Positions 26,450 to 33,094 of a DNA stretch of 33,094 bases are shown in pieces. The stretch comes from Actinomycetota bacterium (lineage in GTDB: Bacteria > Actinomycetota > Actinomycetes > Nanopelagicales > Nanopelagicaceae). A program made the translations under genes and the position numbers. Location: contig WLNY01000014.1 of assembly GCA_009699575.1 (NCBI GenBank), positions 1 to 33,094 on the forward strand, in the 5' to 3' direction. Position 1 is the first letter of the stretch, and the number at the start of each line of letters is the position of its first letter. Under the pieces are notes generated by a model that worked only from the letters and a program-made list of their open reading frames with translations, did not search any database and had not been told where the DNA came from.

Positions 26450-28183
26450 TTGCGTAAACGTTCCATCATTCTCGTCTCCATGCTCGCAACTGCAACGTTG
26501 CTCCTGTCAGCATGTGGCGGATCATCTGATTCAAATAGTTCGGCAGGTAGTGATACAACTACAAAAGGCTCCTTTGCAGCATATGACGAAACAAAAGCGG
26601 GTGGCATTCTTAAGTTTGTTGCCGCTGGAGCAGGTGGAACGCTTGATCCAAAAGTAAACTACACAGCTCAATACTGGCAGCTATACCAGGCTTCATACGA
26701 TGGCCTCCTCGCATTTAAATATGCTGATGACGAAGGTTCATTTGAAGTTGTTCCAGATTTAGCGGAGGCACTTCCGGAAATCACAAATGATGGCAAGACT
26801 CTGACATTTACACTTCGTAAGGGAATTAAATTCTCTGATGGAACAGATGTAACTGTTGCAGATGTCAAAGCATCATTTGAGCGTATCTTCACAGTTTCCT
26901 CACCTACTGCTGGTGGTTTCTACAATGGAATCGTCGGCGCAGATGCATGCTTGAAGAAGCCAGCTGGTTGCAAGCTTGATGCAGGCGTTGTTGTAGATCC
27001 TGCAACAAATTCAGTTGTCATCAACCTCATCGCACCTGATGAAACAATTATTTCAAAGTTGGCTGTACCTCACGCTGTAATCAACCCAGCTGGTTCACCA
27101 ACAACTGATGCAGGAACAACAATTATTCCTACAACAGGTCCTTATATGTACAAGTCATATGACCCAAATAAATCTCTCATAATGGTACGTAATCCGTACT
27201 TCAAGGAGTGGTCACATGATGCACAGCCACAGGGCTACCCAGATGAAATTCATTACACATTTGGACTCACTGCAACAGCGCAGGTCACTGCCGTTGAAAA
27301 CGATCAAGCCAACTGGGGATATGACCCGATTCCATCTGATCGCCTCAATGAAATTGGCACAAAGTACGCAGACCAGGTTCACGTTAATCCATTGACAGCA
27401 ATGTGGTATTTGCCAATGAACGTTAATCTCGCACCATTTAATAACCTCAAGGCTCGCCAGGCAGTTAACTACGCACTGGATCGCGCTGCGATGGTAAAGA
27501 TCTTCGGCGGAGACAAATTGGCAGCGCCAGTATGTTCATTCTTGCCACCAGGATTTCCTGGTCACGAAGATTATTGCCAATACACAGTCGGTGGCACCCC
27601 TGAAGCACCTGCAACTGCATGGACTGCTCCAGATCTAGCCAAGGCAAAGGCACTTGTTGAAGAGTCCGGAACAAAGGGCCAAGCAGTTGGCATCGTTGTC
27701 TCTGATGATGAAGTCAATAAGCAAATGGGTGAATACATTCAGAGCGTTCTCAATCAAATTGGTTACAAGGCAACCTTGAAGCCAATTTCTGGAAATATTC
27801 AATTCACATACATTCAAAATACAAAGAACAAAGTCCAGATCTCACTATCTCAGTGGTACCAGGACTACCCAGCGGCATCAGACTTCTTGTACATCCTGCT
27901 TTCATGCGGATCATTTACACCAGGTTCTGATTCCTCAATTAACATGGCTGGCTATTGCAACAAGGCACTCGATGTCAAGATGCAAAAGGCAATGGATCTA
28001 GGACTTACTGATCCAGCTGCTGCTAACAAGCTATGGGCTTCGATTGACAAGGAAGTTATGGCAGATGCACCTGTTGCAGTTGCCTTTACTCCAAAGCAAC
28101 TCGACTTCATCTCTAAGAGCACCAAGAATTACCATTTCTCAAAGCAGTACAAAATGTTCGTTAGCCAGATTCAGCTAAAGTAA
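26450..28183 (+). CDS. Dipeptide/oligopeptide-type ABC transporter substrate-binding lipoprotein
   Basis: This 577-residue extracytoplasmic binding protein of SBP family 5 (DppA/OppA type) has a signal peptide with lipobox LLSAC (Cys22 anchor) followed by a Ser/Asn/Gly-rich linker. Typical family segments are L-A-E-A-L-P-E-x-x-x-D-G-K-T-L-T-F-T-L-R-K-G-I-K-F-S-D-G-T, and later L-K-A-R-Q-A-V-N-Y-A-L-D-R. The start is TTG at 26450, directed by AGGAGGT five bases upstream; no ATG/GTG gives a complete signal peptide. The ligand may be peptides, but SBP5 proteins also bind nickel, sugars or opines. The flanking amidases suggest an amide-bearing substrate. Confidence 0.9.
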   Translation: MRKRSIILVSMLATATLLLSACGGSSDSNSSAGSDTTTKGSFAAYDETKAGGILKFVAAGAGGTLDPKVNYTAQYWQLYQASYDGLLAFKYADDEGSFEVVPDLAEALPEITNDGKTLTFTLRKGIKFSDGTDVTVADVKASFERIFTVSSPTAGGFYNGIVGADACLKKPAGCKLDAGVVVDPATNSVVINLIAPDETIISKLAVPHAVINPAGSPTTDAGTTIIPTTGPYMYKSYDPNKSLIMVRNPYFKEWSHDAQPQGYPDEIHYTFGLTATAQVTAVENDQANWGYDPIPSDRLNEIGTKYADQVHVNPLTAMWYLPMNVNLAPFNNLKARQAVNYALDRAAMVKIFGGDKLAAPVCSFLPPGFPGHEDYCQYTVGGTPEAPATAWTAPDLAKAKALVEESGTKGQAVGIVVSDDEVNKQMGEYIQSVLNQIGYKATLKPISGNIQFTYIQNTKNKVQISLSQWYQDYPAASDFLYILLSCGSFTPGSDSSINMAGYCNKALDVKMQKAMDLGLTDPAAANKLWASIDKEVMADAPVAVAFTPKQLDFISKSTKNYHFSKQYKMFVSQIQLK

Positions 28184-28213
28184 TCGAACGTTACTGAAGA
28201 AATAAGTAATTAA

Positions 28214-29230
28214 TTGTCACTTAACGAGTCAGCATCCGCAGTGTTCTCCGAATCTCCGGGGAAAATCGCACTGCGGATGCTTTCTCGCGACAAAAGAAGT
28301 TGGATCTCACTTGGAATCCTTTTCACAGTTTTATTCCTATCTTTAATCGCTCCCTTGTATGCAAGCTCAATTGCTCATACAGATCCCTTTGTCTCAACCC
28401 TGAATGCAACAATTAATATCAACGGAGAAACCAAGCAAGTACTCGAAGCATCTACTGAGGGTCTTGGCCTAGGTGTTACACCGATTGGCCCCACCTGGAA
28501 TCCCAGCGCATATTTCCTAGGCGCAGATAATCAGGGCCGAGATGTAGCCGCGCGCCTTCTCTATGGCGGCCAGAACACACTCTTTATCGGATCGTGCGCA
28601 GCGCTTCTGACAATTTCACTTTCATTGCTCATTGGTCTTATTGCTGGTTATCGCCGCGGAATTGTTGACTCAATACTGAGCCGCATGCTCGATGTTATTT
28701 GGGCATTTCCGGTCTACTTGCTCTCTATCTCTCTTTCAGTGGTACTTCTGACATCGGGACTCTCACTTGGTTTTATTCATATCGGAGCGGGTTCCATTGC
28801 TCTACCTATTTTCATTATTGGAATCGTGTATATCCCATATGTTGCGCGCCCGATTCGTGGACAGGTTCTCGCACTTCGCGAAAGAGAGTTCGTTCGCGCA
28901 GCAGTTGGAAGCGGTGCCAAACATTCCACAATAATTTTCCGTGAAATTTTGCCAAATGTCATGCCAAGTGTTCTTGTCTTTATCCCGATCATGGTCGCAC
29001 TTGCAATGTTAACTGAGTCTGCGCTCTCTTTCTTATCCATCGGAGTACAGCCACCATCTGCTTCGTGGGGCACCATCATCAACGACGGATTAGCACTTCT
29101 CTATACCCGCCCGATCGTTGCGCTGGCACCTGGTCTCATGATTGTGCTCACTGCTGCCTCACTTAATCTTTATGGAGACGCAGTACGTGATGCCCTTGAT
29201 CCAAAGACTCGTGGACGAGGTGATTCATGA
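28214..29230 (+). CDS. Dpp-type ABC transporter permease (DppC-like)
   Basis: This 338-residue membrane protein has the DppC layout. A short cytoplasmic head (S-P-G-K-I-A-L-R-M-L-S-R-D-K-R) precedes the first helix (about 33-55), an extracytoplasmic stretch to about 110 follows, then five helices with the permease EAA loop R-A-A-V-G-S-G-A-K-H-S-T-I-I-F-R-E-I-L-P. The closing region includes S-F-L-S-I-G-V-Q-P-P-x-x-S-W-G. The start is TTG at 28214, poorly supported by a ribosome site; GTG 28241 or ATG 28277 would cut into the conserved head. The stop overlaps the next permease by four bases. The gene precedes the DppB-like one, the reverse of the usual order. Confidence 0.9.
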   Translation: MSLNESASAVFSESPGKIALRMLSRDKRSWISLGILFTVLFLSLIAPLYASSIAHTDPFVSTLNATININGETKQVLEASTEGLGLGVTPIGPTWNPSAYFLGADNQGRDVAARLLYGGQNTLFIGSCAALLTISLSLLIGLIAGYRRGIVDSILSRMLDVIWAFPVYLLSISLSVVLLTSGLSLGFIHIGAGSIALPIFIIGIVYIPYVARPIRGQVLALREREFVRAAVGSGAKHSTIIFREILPNVMPSVLVFIPIMVALAMLTESALSFLSIGVQPPSASWGTIINDGLALLYTRPIVALAPGLMIVLTAASLNLYGDAVRDALDPKTRGRGDS

Positions 29231-30195
29231 GTAAATTTATTCTCAAGCGAATTGCAGCAATGATTTTTGTTCTCTTCTCCATCTCCGTCCTTGTATTCTT
29301 AATTTTCTTTGCAACTCCAGGTGTTGATCCAGCTGCGCGCATTGCAGGTCGAAACGCCGATCAGCTGACGCTACAACAGGTGCGAGTTTCATTTGAACTC
29401 GATAAGCCTTTGCCACTTCGTTATCTCTCCATGATGCGCCACCTCTTTATTTCGCAAGATCTCACCTCATATGTCAATCGCGGCGCCAAAGTTCTCCCTC
29501 AACTTTTCCAAGCCATTCCTGCCACTCTCTCACTTGTCTTTGGAGCCGCCCTTATCTGGCTCTGTGTGGGAATTTTCCTTGGTATTGCTGCGGCAAGTTC
29601 GAAACGTAAGTGGATGGACCCGACAATTAGTTTTCTAGGAATCGTTGGCATCTCACTTCCTGTGTACTGGTTGGGTGAGGTAGTAAACCTGATCACCCAA
29701 TCTAAATTGCACAACTCTGTCTTTAGCTGGCTGCCACCTTTGGGCTACGTACCATTGACGCAAGATCCGCTGGGTTGGTTTTTGCGAATGATTTTCCCGT
29801 GGATGACACTGGCACTTCTCTATGCCGGTATCTACATCCGCGTCCTACGCTCTGAAATTTTGAGTGTAATGAAAGAGGATTACATAAAGACCGAACGTGC
29901 AAAAGGTGCCAGCGAGAAGCGAATTCTTTACAAGCATGCAACCCGAATGTCCTTGATCACCATCGTCTCACTCTTTGGTTTGGATTTCGGAGCACTTGTT
30001 GGCGGCTCCGCACTTCTTACTGAAGTCGTCTTTGGTATCCAAGGTGTTGGAAGACTTACTTTTAGCGCGCTACAAAACTTTGACCTTCCCGTAATCATGG
30101 CAACAGTTATGTATGCCTCATTCTTTGTTGTCCTTGCCAACGCCATCGTTGATGTTGTCTACGCCTTATTAGATCCACGGGTGCGACGTGTCTGA
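29227..30195 (+). CDS. Dpp-type ABC transporter permease (DppB-like)
   Basis: This 322-residue protein begins with a first helix (K-F-I-L-K-R-I-A-A-M-I-F-V-L-F-S-I-S-V-L-V-F) and the periplasmic P-G-x-D-P-A. Conserved segments are G-I-S-L-P-V-Y-W-L, the R-V-L-R-S-E-I-L-S-V-M-K-E-D-Y-I-K-T-E-R-A-K-G-A-S EAA loop, and a C-terminal L-T-E-V-V-F-G-I-Q-G-V-G-R-L. All are standard for DppB. ATG overlaps the preceding stop (ATGA), and the end overlaps the next gene by eight bases. It forms the second half of the import channel. Confidence 0.92.
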   Translation: MSKFILKRIAAMIFVLFSISVLVFLIFFATPGVDPAARIAGRNADQLTLQQVRVSFELDKPLPLRYLSMMRHLFISQDLTSYVNRGAKVLPQLFQAIPATLSLVFGAALIWLCVGIFLGIAAASSKRKWMDPTISFLGIVGISLPVYWLGEVVNLITQSKLHNSVFSWLPPLGYVPLTQDPLGWFLRMIFPWMTLALLYAGIYIRVLRSEILSVMKEDYIKTERAKGASEKRILYKHATRMSLITIVSLFGLDFGALVGGSALLTEVVFGIQGVGRLTFSALQNFDLPVIMATVMYASFFVVLANAIVDVVYALLDPRVRRV

Positions 30196-31159
30196 TCAAT
30201 TACTCAAAGTCGAAGATCTCAACGTCACATTTAAAACTCGACGCGGTGATGTGCGCGCGGTCAATCACCTCTCTTTCTCCCTAGAAAAAGGCAAGACCCT
30301 TGGCATTGTCGGAGAATCAGGTAGCGGTAAATCCGTCTCCATGAATGCCGTCATGGGGTTGGTTCGAGATTCAAATGTTTCGATCTCTGGAAAAGTTAAT
30401 TTCAATGGCACAGATCTTCTGACTCAAAGTGATGAGCAGATGCGCGCTATCCGCGGTAAAGAAATTGCGATGGTTTTTCAAGATCCGATGACTGCCCTTA
30501 CACCCGTCTACACCGTGGGCTGGCACATCATCGAACAAATCCGTTTGCACACGCAGCTCAGTAAAGAAGAGGCTAAGAAGCGCGCGATTGAAATTTTAGA
30601 TGAAGTAGGTATCCCTGATGCAAAGCGTCGGGTAAATCAATACCCACACGAGTTCTCAGGCGGTATGCGCCAGCGCGCAATTATCGCGATGGCCTTGGCC
30701 CTAAATCCTGCGCTCTTAATTGCCGATGAACCAACGACTGCACTGGATGTAACGATTCAAGCCCAGATTCTTGATCTTCTTAAGCAATTACAAAAAACAC
30801 ATAATTCATCCATCATCATTATTACTCACGATATGGGTGTGGTTTCTGAAATCGCAGATGAAGTCCTTGTTATGTACGCCGGTCGCATGGTCGAGCGCGC
30901 ATCAAAAGCTGTGCTTTTTGCAGACCCACAACATCCATACACACGAGGACTCATGAACTCGGTTCCGCGTCTTGATCGCCCGCGCACTGAAAGACTTGAA
31001 GCAATTCCTGGATTGCCAGCATCTCTTTTGAATTTACCTAAGGGATGCGCATTCTCAACCAGATGCTCACAAGTGCACGCAGCATGTATCGAAGTCCCAG
31101 AATTTGTCGCAGATGCCAACGGTCACGGAAAAGCCTGCTTTCTTGGAGGTGGAAAATGA
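30188..31159 (+). CDS. Dpp-type ABC transporter ATPase (DppD-like)
   Basis: This 323-residue ATPase has Walker [10 protein letters not shown]-loop [10 protein letters not shown], signature [15 protein letters not shown] and Walker [15 protein letters not shown]. The C-terminal oligopeptide-transporter extension contains L-P-x-G-C-A-F-S-T-R-C and further cysteines, as found in DppD where an Fe-S cluster is known in some members. GTG at 30188 lies within the end of the preceding permease gene; no better start is seen downstream before the conserved core. It pairs with the DppF-like ATPase encoded next (4-base overlap). Confidence 0.93.
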   Translation: MSDQLLKVEDLNVTFKTRRGDVRAVNHLSFSLEKGKTLGIVGESGSGKSVSMNAVMGLVRDSNVSISGKVNFNGTDLLTQSDEQMRAIRGKEIAMVFQDPMTALTPVYTVGWHIIEQIRLHTQLSKEEAKKRAIEILDEVGIPDAKRRVNQYPHEFSGGMRQRAIIAMALALNPALLIADEPTTALDVTIQAQILDLLKQLQKTHNSSIIIITHDMGVVSEIADEVLVMYAGRMVERASKAVLFADPQHPYTRGLMNSVPRLDRPRTERLEAIPGLPASLLNLPKGCAFSTRCSQVHAACIEVPEFVADANGHGKACFLGGGK

Positions 31160-32118
31160 GCCGCGATGTAATTCTCTCCATTAAAAATCTTTCTAAAAAT
31201 TACGAACTCAGTGGCGCATTTACGCGCGGTAAAGATGTTGTACATGCCGTTGAAAATATCTCACTAGAGATTCACGAAGGTGAAACACTGGGCATCGTTG
31301 GTGAATCAGGCTGCGGCAAGTCAACTCTTGGTCGCATGATTGTTCGCCTAGAAGATCCAACCGATGGTTCGATTTTCTTTGAAGGTCGAGACCTTGCTAA
31401 AGAATCTAGCCGCGCCCTTCGCTTGATTCGCAAACGCCTACAAATGATTTTCCAAGATCCATACGCATCTCTTAATCCTCGCCGCCAAATCGGCAAGATA
31501 GTCGAAGAACCTCTGCGCATTCACGGAATGGGCAAGCAGGAGCGTCGTGCGATTGCAATTGATCTCCTGAAAAAAGTTGGACTCGATGAGAATTCTTACG
31601 AGAAATATCCTCATGAATTCTCCGGTGGACAGCGCCAACGTGTTGTTATTGCTCGCGCCCTATCGCTCAATCCAAAACTCGTCGTTGCAGATGAACCCGT
31701 CAGCGCATTAGATGTTTCCATTCAGGCCCAAGTACTTAACCTCTTTAAAGATATTCAACGCGAACTCGGCCTGACATATGTTTTCATCGCACACGATCTC
31801 GGCGTAGTCAGACATGTATCGGATCGCATAGCCGTGATGTACCTCGGCAAGATTGTTGAATTAGCACCTGCTGATGATCTCTATGAAAAGCCCGCACATC
31901 CATATACGCAGGCACTGCTCTCAGCGAACCCGCGCATGGATGAGAGTGATTCACGCGTTCGCATTATTCTCACCGGAGATATTCCCAATCCAATTAACCG
32001 CCCTGACGGATGTGTATTTAATCCACGTTGTCCAAAGGCTGCCGACATCTGCCGCACAACCGCGCCAGCTCTACTGCAAATTGGAACCAGGCAAGTCGCC
32101 TGCCACTTCCCAGATTAA
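31156..32118 (+). CDS. Dpp-type ABC transporter ATPase (DppF-like)
   Basis: This 320-residue ATPase has Walker A GESGCGKST, signature FSGGQRQRVVIARAL and Walker B L-V-V-A-D-E-P-V-S-A-L-D-V-S. Its C-terminal extension, with P-D-G-C-V-F-N-P-R-C-P-x-A and two more cysteines, is typical of the DppF/OppF group. The ATG overlaps the previous stop (ATGA) and is preceded by GGAGGT in that gene; in-frame upstream ATGs lie deep inside dppD and are rejected. The gap of 45 bases to the next amidase gene holds its ribosome site AAGGGAT and no terminator. Confidence 0.94.
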   Translation: MSRDVILSIKNLSKNYELSGAFTRGKDVVHAVENISLEIHEGETLGIVGESGCGKSTLGRMIVRLEDPTDGSIFFEGRDLAKESSRALRLIRKRLQMIFQDPYASLNPRRQIGKIVEEPLRIHGMGKQERRAIAIDLLKKVGLDENSYEKYPHEFSGGQRQRVVIARALSLNPKLVVADEPVSALDVSIQAQVLNLFKDIQRELGLTYVFIAHDLGVVRHVSDRIAVMYLGKIVELAPADDLYEKPAHPYTQALLSANPRMDESDSRVRIILTGDIPNPINRPDGCVFNPRCPKAADICRTTAPALLQIGTRQVACHFPD

Positions 32119-32163
32119 TTTTGTTCACACCACAGTCATAAGAAAAAGAAAAGGGATATCACC

Positions 32164-33084
32164 ATGTCAACACCAACAGTGAAGATCAGCAAAGACCAAC
32201 ACATCTGGGCGTTTTCTGCCGATATGCAACCAGTTGTCACTGTCGATCCTGGCACCGTCATTGAAATCGAAACATGGGATTGCTTTACAGGCCAAGTACA
32301 AACCGAGGCCGACACAATTGCAGCCCTTGATCTCTCTCGCGTGAATAGCGCGACAGGCCCTATTGAGGTCCGTGGCGCCGAGCCAGGGGATTCTCTCTCC
32401 GTTACTTTTATTGATATTCGCCCCGGCGAGCAAGGTGCTGGAATGGTTATCCCTGAATGGGGACAGATCGTTGAAAAATGTGAAGCACCAGCGACGCGTA
32501 TTTTTAAAGTTAAAGATGGCATCATCACCATGAATGAAAAAGTTTCATTTCCAACCCGTCCAATGTTTGGCGTAGTTGGCGTCGCACCTGCCAGCGGGGA
32601 AGTTCCTACATTTCTTGCCGATCGCCATGGTGGAAATATGGATGATCGCCAAAATGGAATTGGCGCAACGCTTCACATGCCAGTTTTCCAACCCGGTGGA
32701 ATGCTAGCTATTGGCGATATGCACGCATCGATGGGCGATGGCGAAATTTCTGGAACCGGTGTTGAAATCGGTGGCACAGCAATTATCAAAGTAGATCTCA
32801 TTAAGGGCAAAACGGGCACATGGCCCATTACCGAAACAGCTGATTCATGGTTCACCCACGGAACGCACGCAACAAGCCTTGATGACGCACTCAAATTTGC
32901 AGTCGAAGAAGCAGCAAAATTACTCGTTGACGAATGGGGATTCACCATGGAAGATGCTTTCATCTTCCTATCAGTTGCCGGTGATCTTGGTATCGCGCAG
33001 TACTGCCATCCTTCACCGGGTAGCGTAATAGCGCGAATGAGAGTTCCTAAAATTTCAGCATGCCCAGCACCGTTTAAAAAATAG
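32164..33084 (+). CDS. Acetamidase/formamidase family amidohydrolase (copy 2)
   Basis: This 306-residue paralogue of the amidase encoded at 25439-26371 shares E-T-W-D-C-F-T-G-Q-V-Q-T-E, S-A-T-G-P-I-E-V-R-G-A-E-P-G-D, H-G-G-N-M-D-D, A-I-G-D-M-H-A-S-M-G-D-G-E and A-F-I-F-L-S-V-A-G-D-L-G-I-A-Q. It belongs to the same operon as the Dpp-type transporter, which suggests that it processes the imported compound or its breakdown product. Formamidase activity would feed formate to the FDH encoded earlier in the window, but acetamidase activity is equally compatible. The two copies have diverged clearly, so they likely differ in substrate. Confidence 0.9.
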   Translation: MSTPTVKISKDQHIWAFSADMQPVVTVDPGTVIEIETWDCFTGQVQTEADTIAALDLSRVNSATGPIEVRGAEPGDSLSVTFIDIRPGEQGAGMVIPEWGQIVEKCEAPATRIFKVKDGIITMNEKVSFPTRPMFGVVGVAPASGEVPTFLADRHGGNMDDRQNGIGATLHMPVFQPGGMLAIGDMHASMGDGEISGTGVEIGGTAIIKVDLIKGKTGTWPITETADSWFTHGTHATSLDDALKFAVEEAAKLLVDEWGFTMEDAFIFLSVAGDLGIAQYCHPSPGSVIARMRVPKISACPAPFKK

Positions 33085-33094
33085 AGGCACATTA

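Noticed and set aside
1-33094. tRNA, rRNA, CRISPR, insertion sequences, prophage or integration sites
   Set aside because: No such patterns were seen; genes are contiguous metabolic operons without transposase or integrase genes.

Overview
The window looks like a chromosomal segment of a low- to moderate-GC actinobacterium. This is inferred from the short lipoprotein signals, frequent GTG/TTG starts, the ProW-ProW tandem permease, the amidase/Dpp genes and the codon style. A freshwater or marine planktonic lineage is plausible but not shown. There are no rRNAs, tRNAs, insertion sequences or CRISPR arrays. Genes are packed tightly, and the longest non-coding stretch is about 160 bases.

Region 1 (1-8698, + strand) is a C1-oxidation operon: the tail of a GcvT-type aminomethyltransferase (probably the C-terminus of a dimethylglycine/sarcosine dehydrogenase), etfB, etfA, formate-THF ligase (fhs) and an NAD-dependent molybdenum/tungsten formate dehydrogenase (fdsG, fdsB, fdsA). 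The last gene carries a C-terminal FdsD-like module. Region 2 (8687-14815, - strand) is a corrinoid methyl-transfer operon. In transcription order it holds an IclR regulator, corrinoid protein, metV, metF, methyl-THF:corrinoid methyltransferase, RACo (corrinoid reductive activator) and a DUF1638 protein. Region 3 (14976-24525, + strand) diverges from it: an MttB-family methyltransferase, a betaine-aldehyde-dehydrogenase-like enzyme, a glycine betaine/choline ABC transporter (ATPase, fused permease, lipoprotein), a strong terminator, a choline-dehydrogenase-like GMC oxidoreductase and fdhD. Region 4 (24529-33084) is a separate amide/peptide module: a prolyl-aminopeptidase-like hydrolase and an acetamidase/formamidase on the - strand, then a complete Dpp-type ABC transporter and a second acetamidase/formamidase on the + strand.

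Read together, regions 1-3 encode a nearly complete route from choline to CO2. Choline is taken up and oxidised to glycine betaine (BetA/BetB). One methyl group is removed by the MttB homologue to the corrinoid protein and passed to THF by the pterin methyltransferase, with RACo rescuing oxidised cobalt. Dimethylglycine would be demethylated by the flavoprotein whose tail starts the window, with electrons going to ETF. Methyl-THF would be oxidised by MetF/MetV, formyl-THF converted to formate by Fhs running in reverse (yielding ATP), and formate oxidised to CO2 with NAD+. FdhD matures the formate dehydrogenase. FolD is not in the window. An IclR-type operator with repeated GTTCCA/TGGAAC half-sites lies between the two divergent operons.

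The most notable points are: the coupling of an acetogen-like corrinoid/RACo demethylation module to an oxidative choline pathway; a RACo gene with no ATG/GTG/TTG start upstream of its Fe-S domain (ATT predicted); the FdsA-FdsD fusion; and the unexplained DUF1638 partner.
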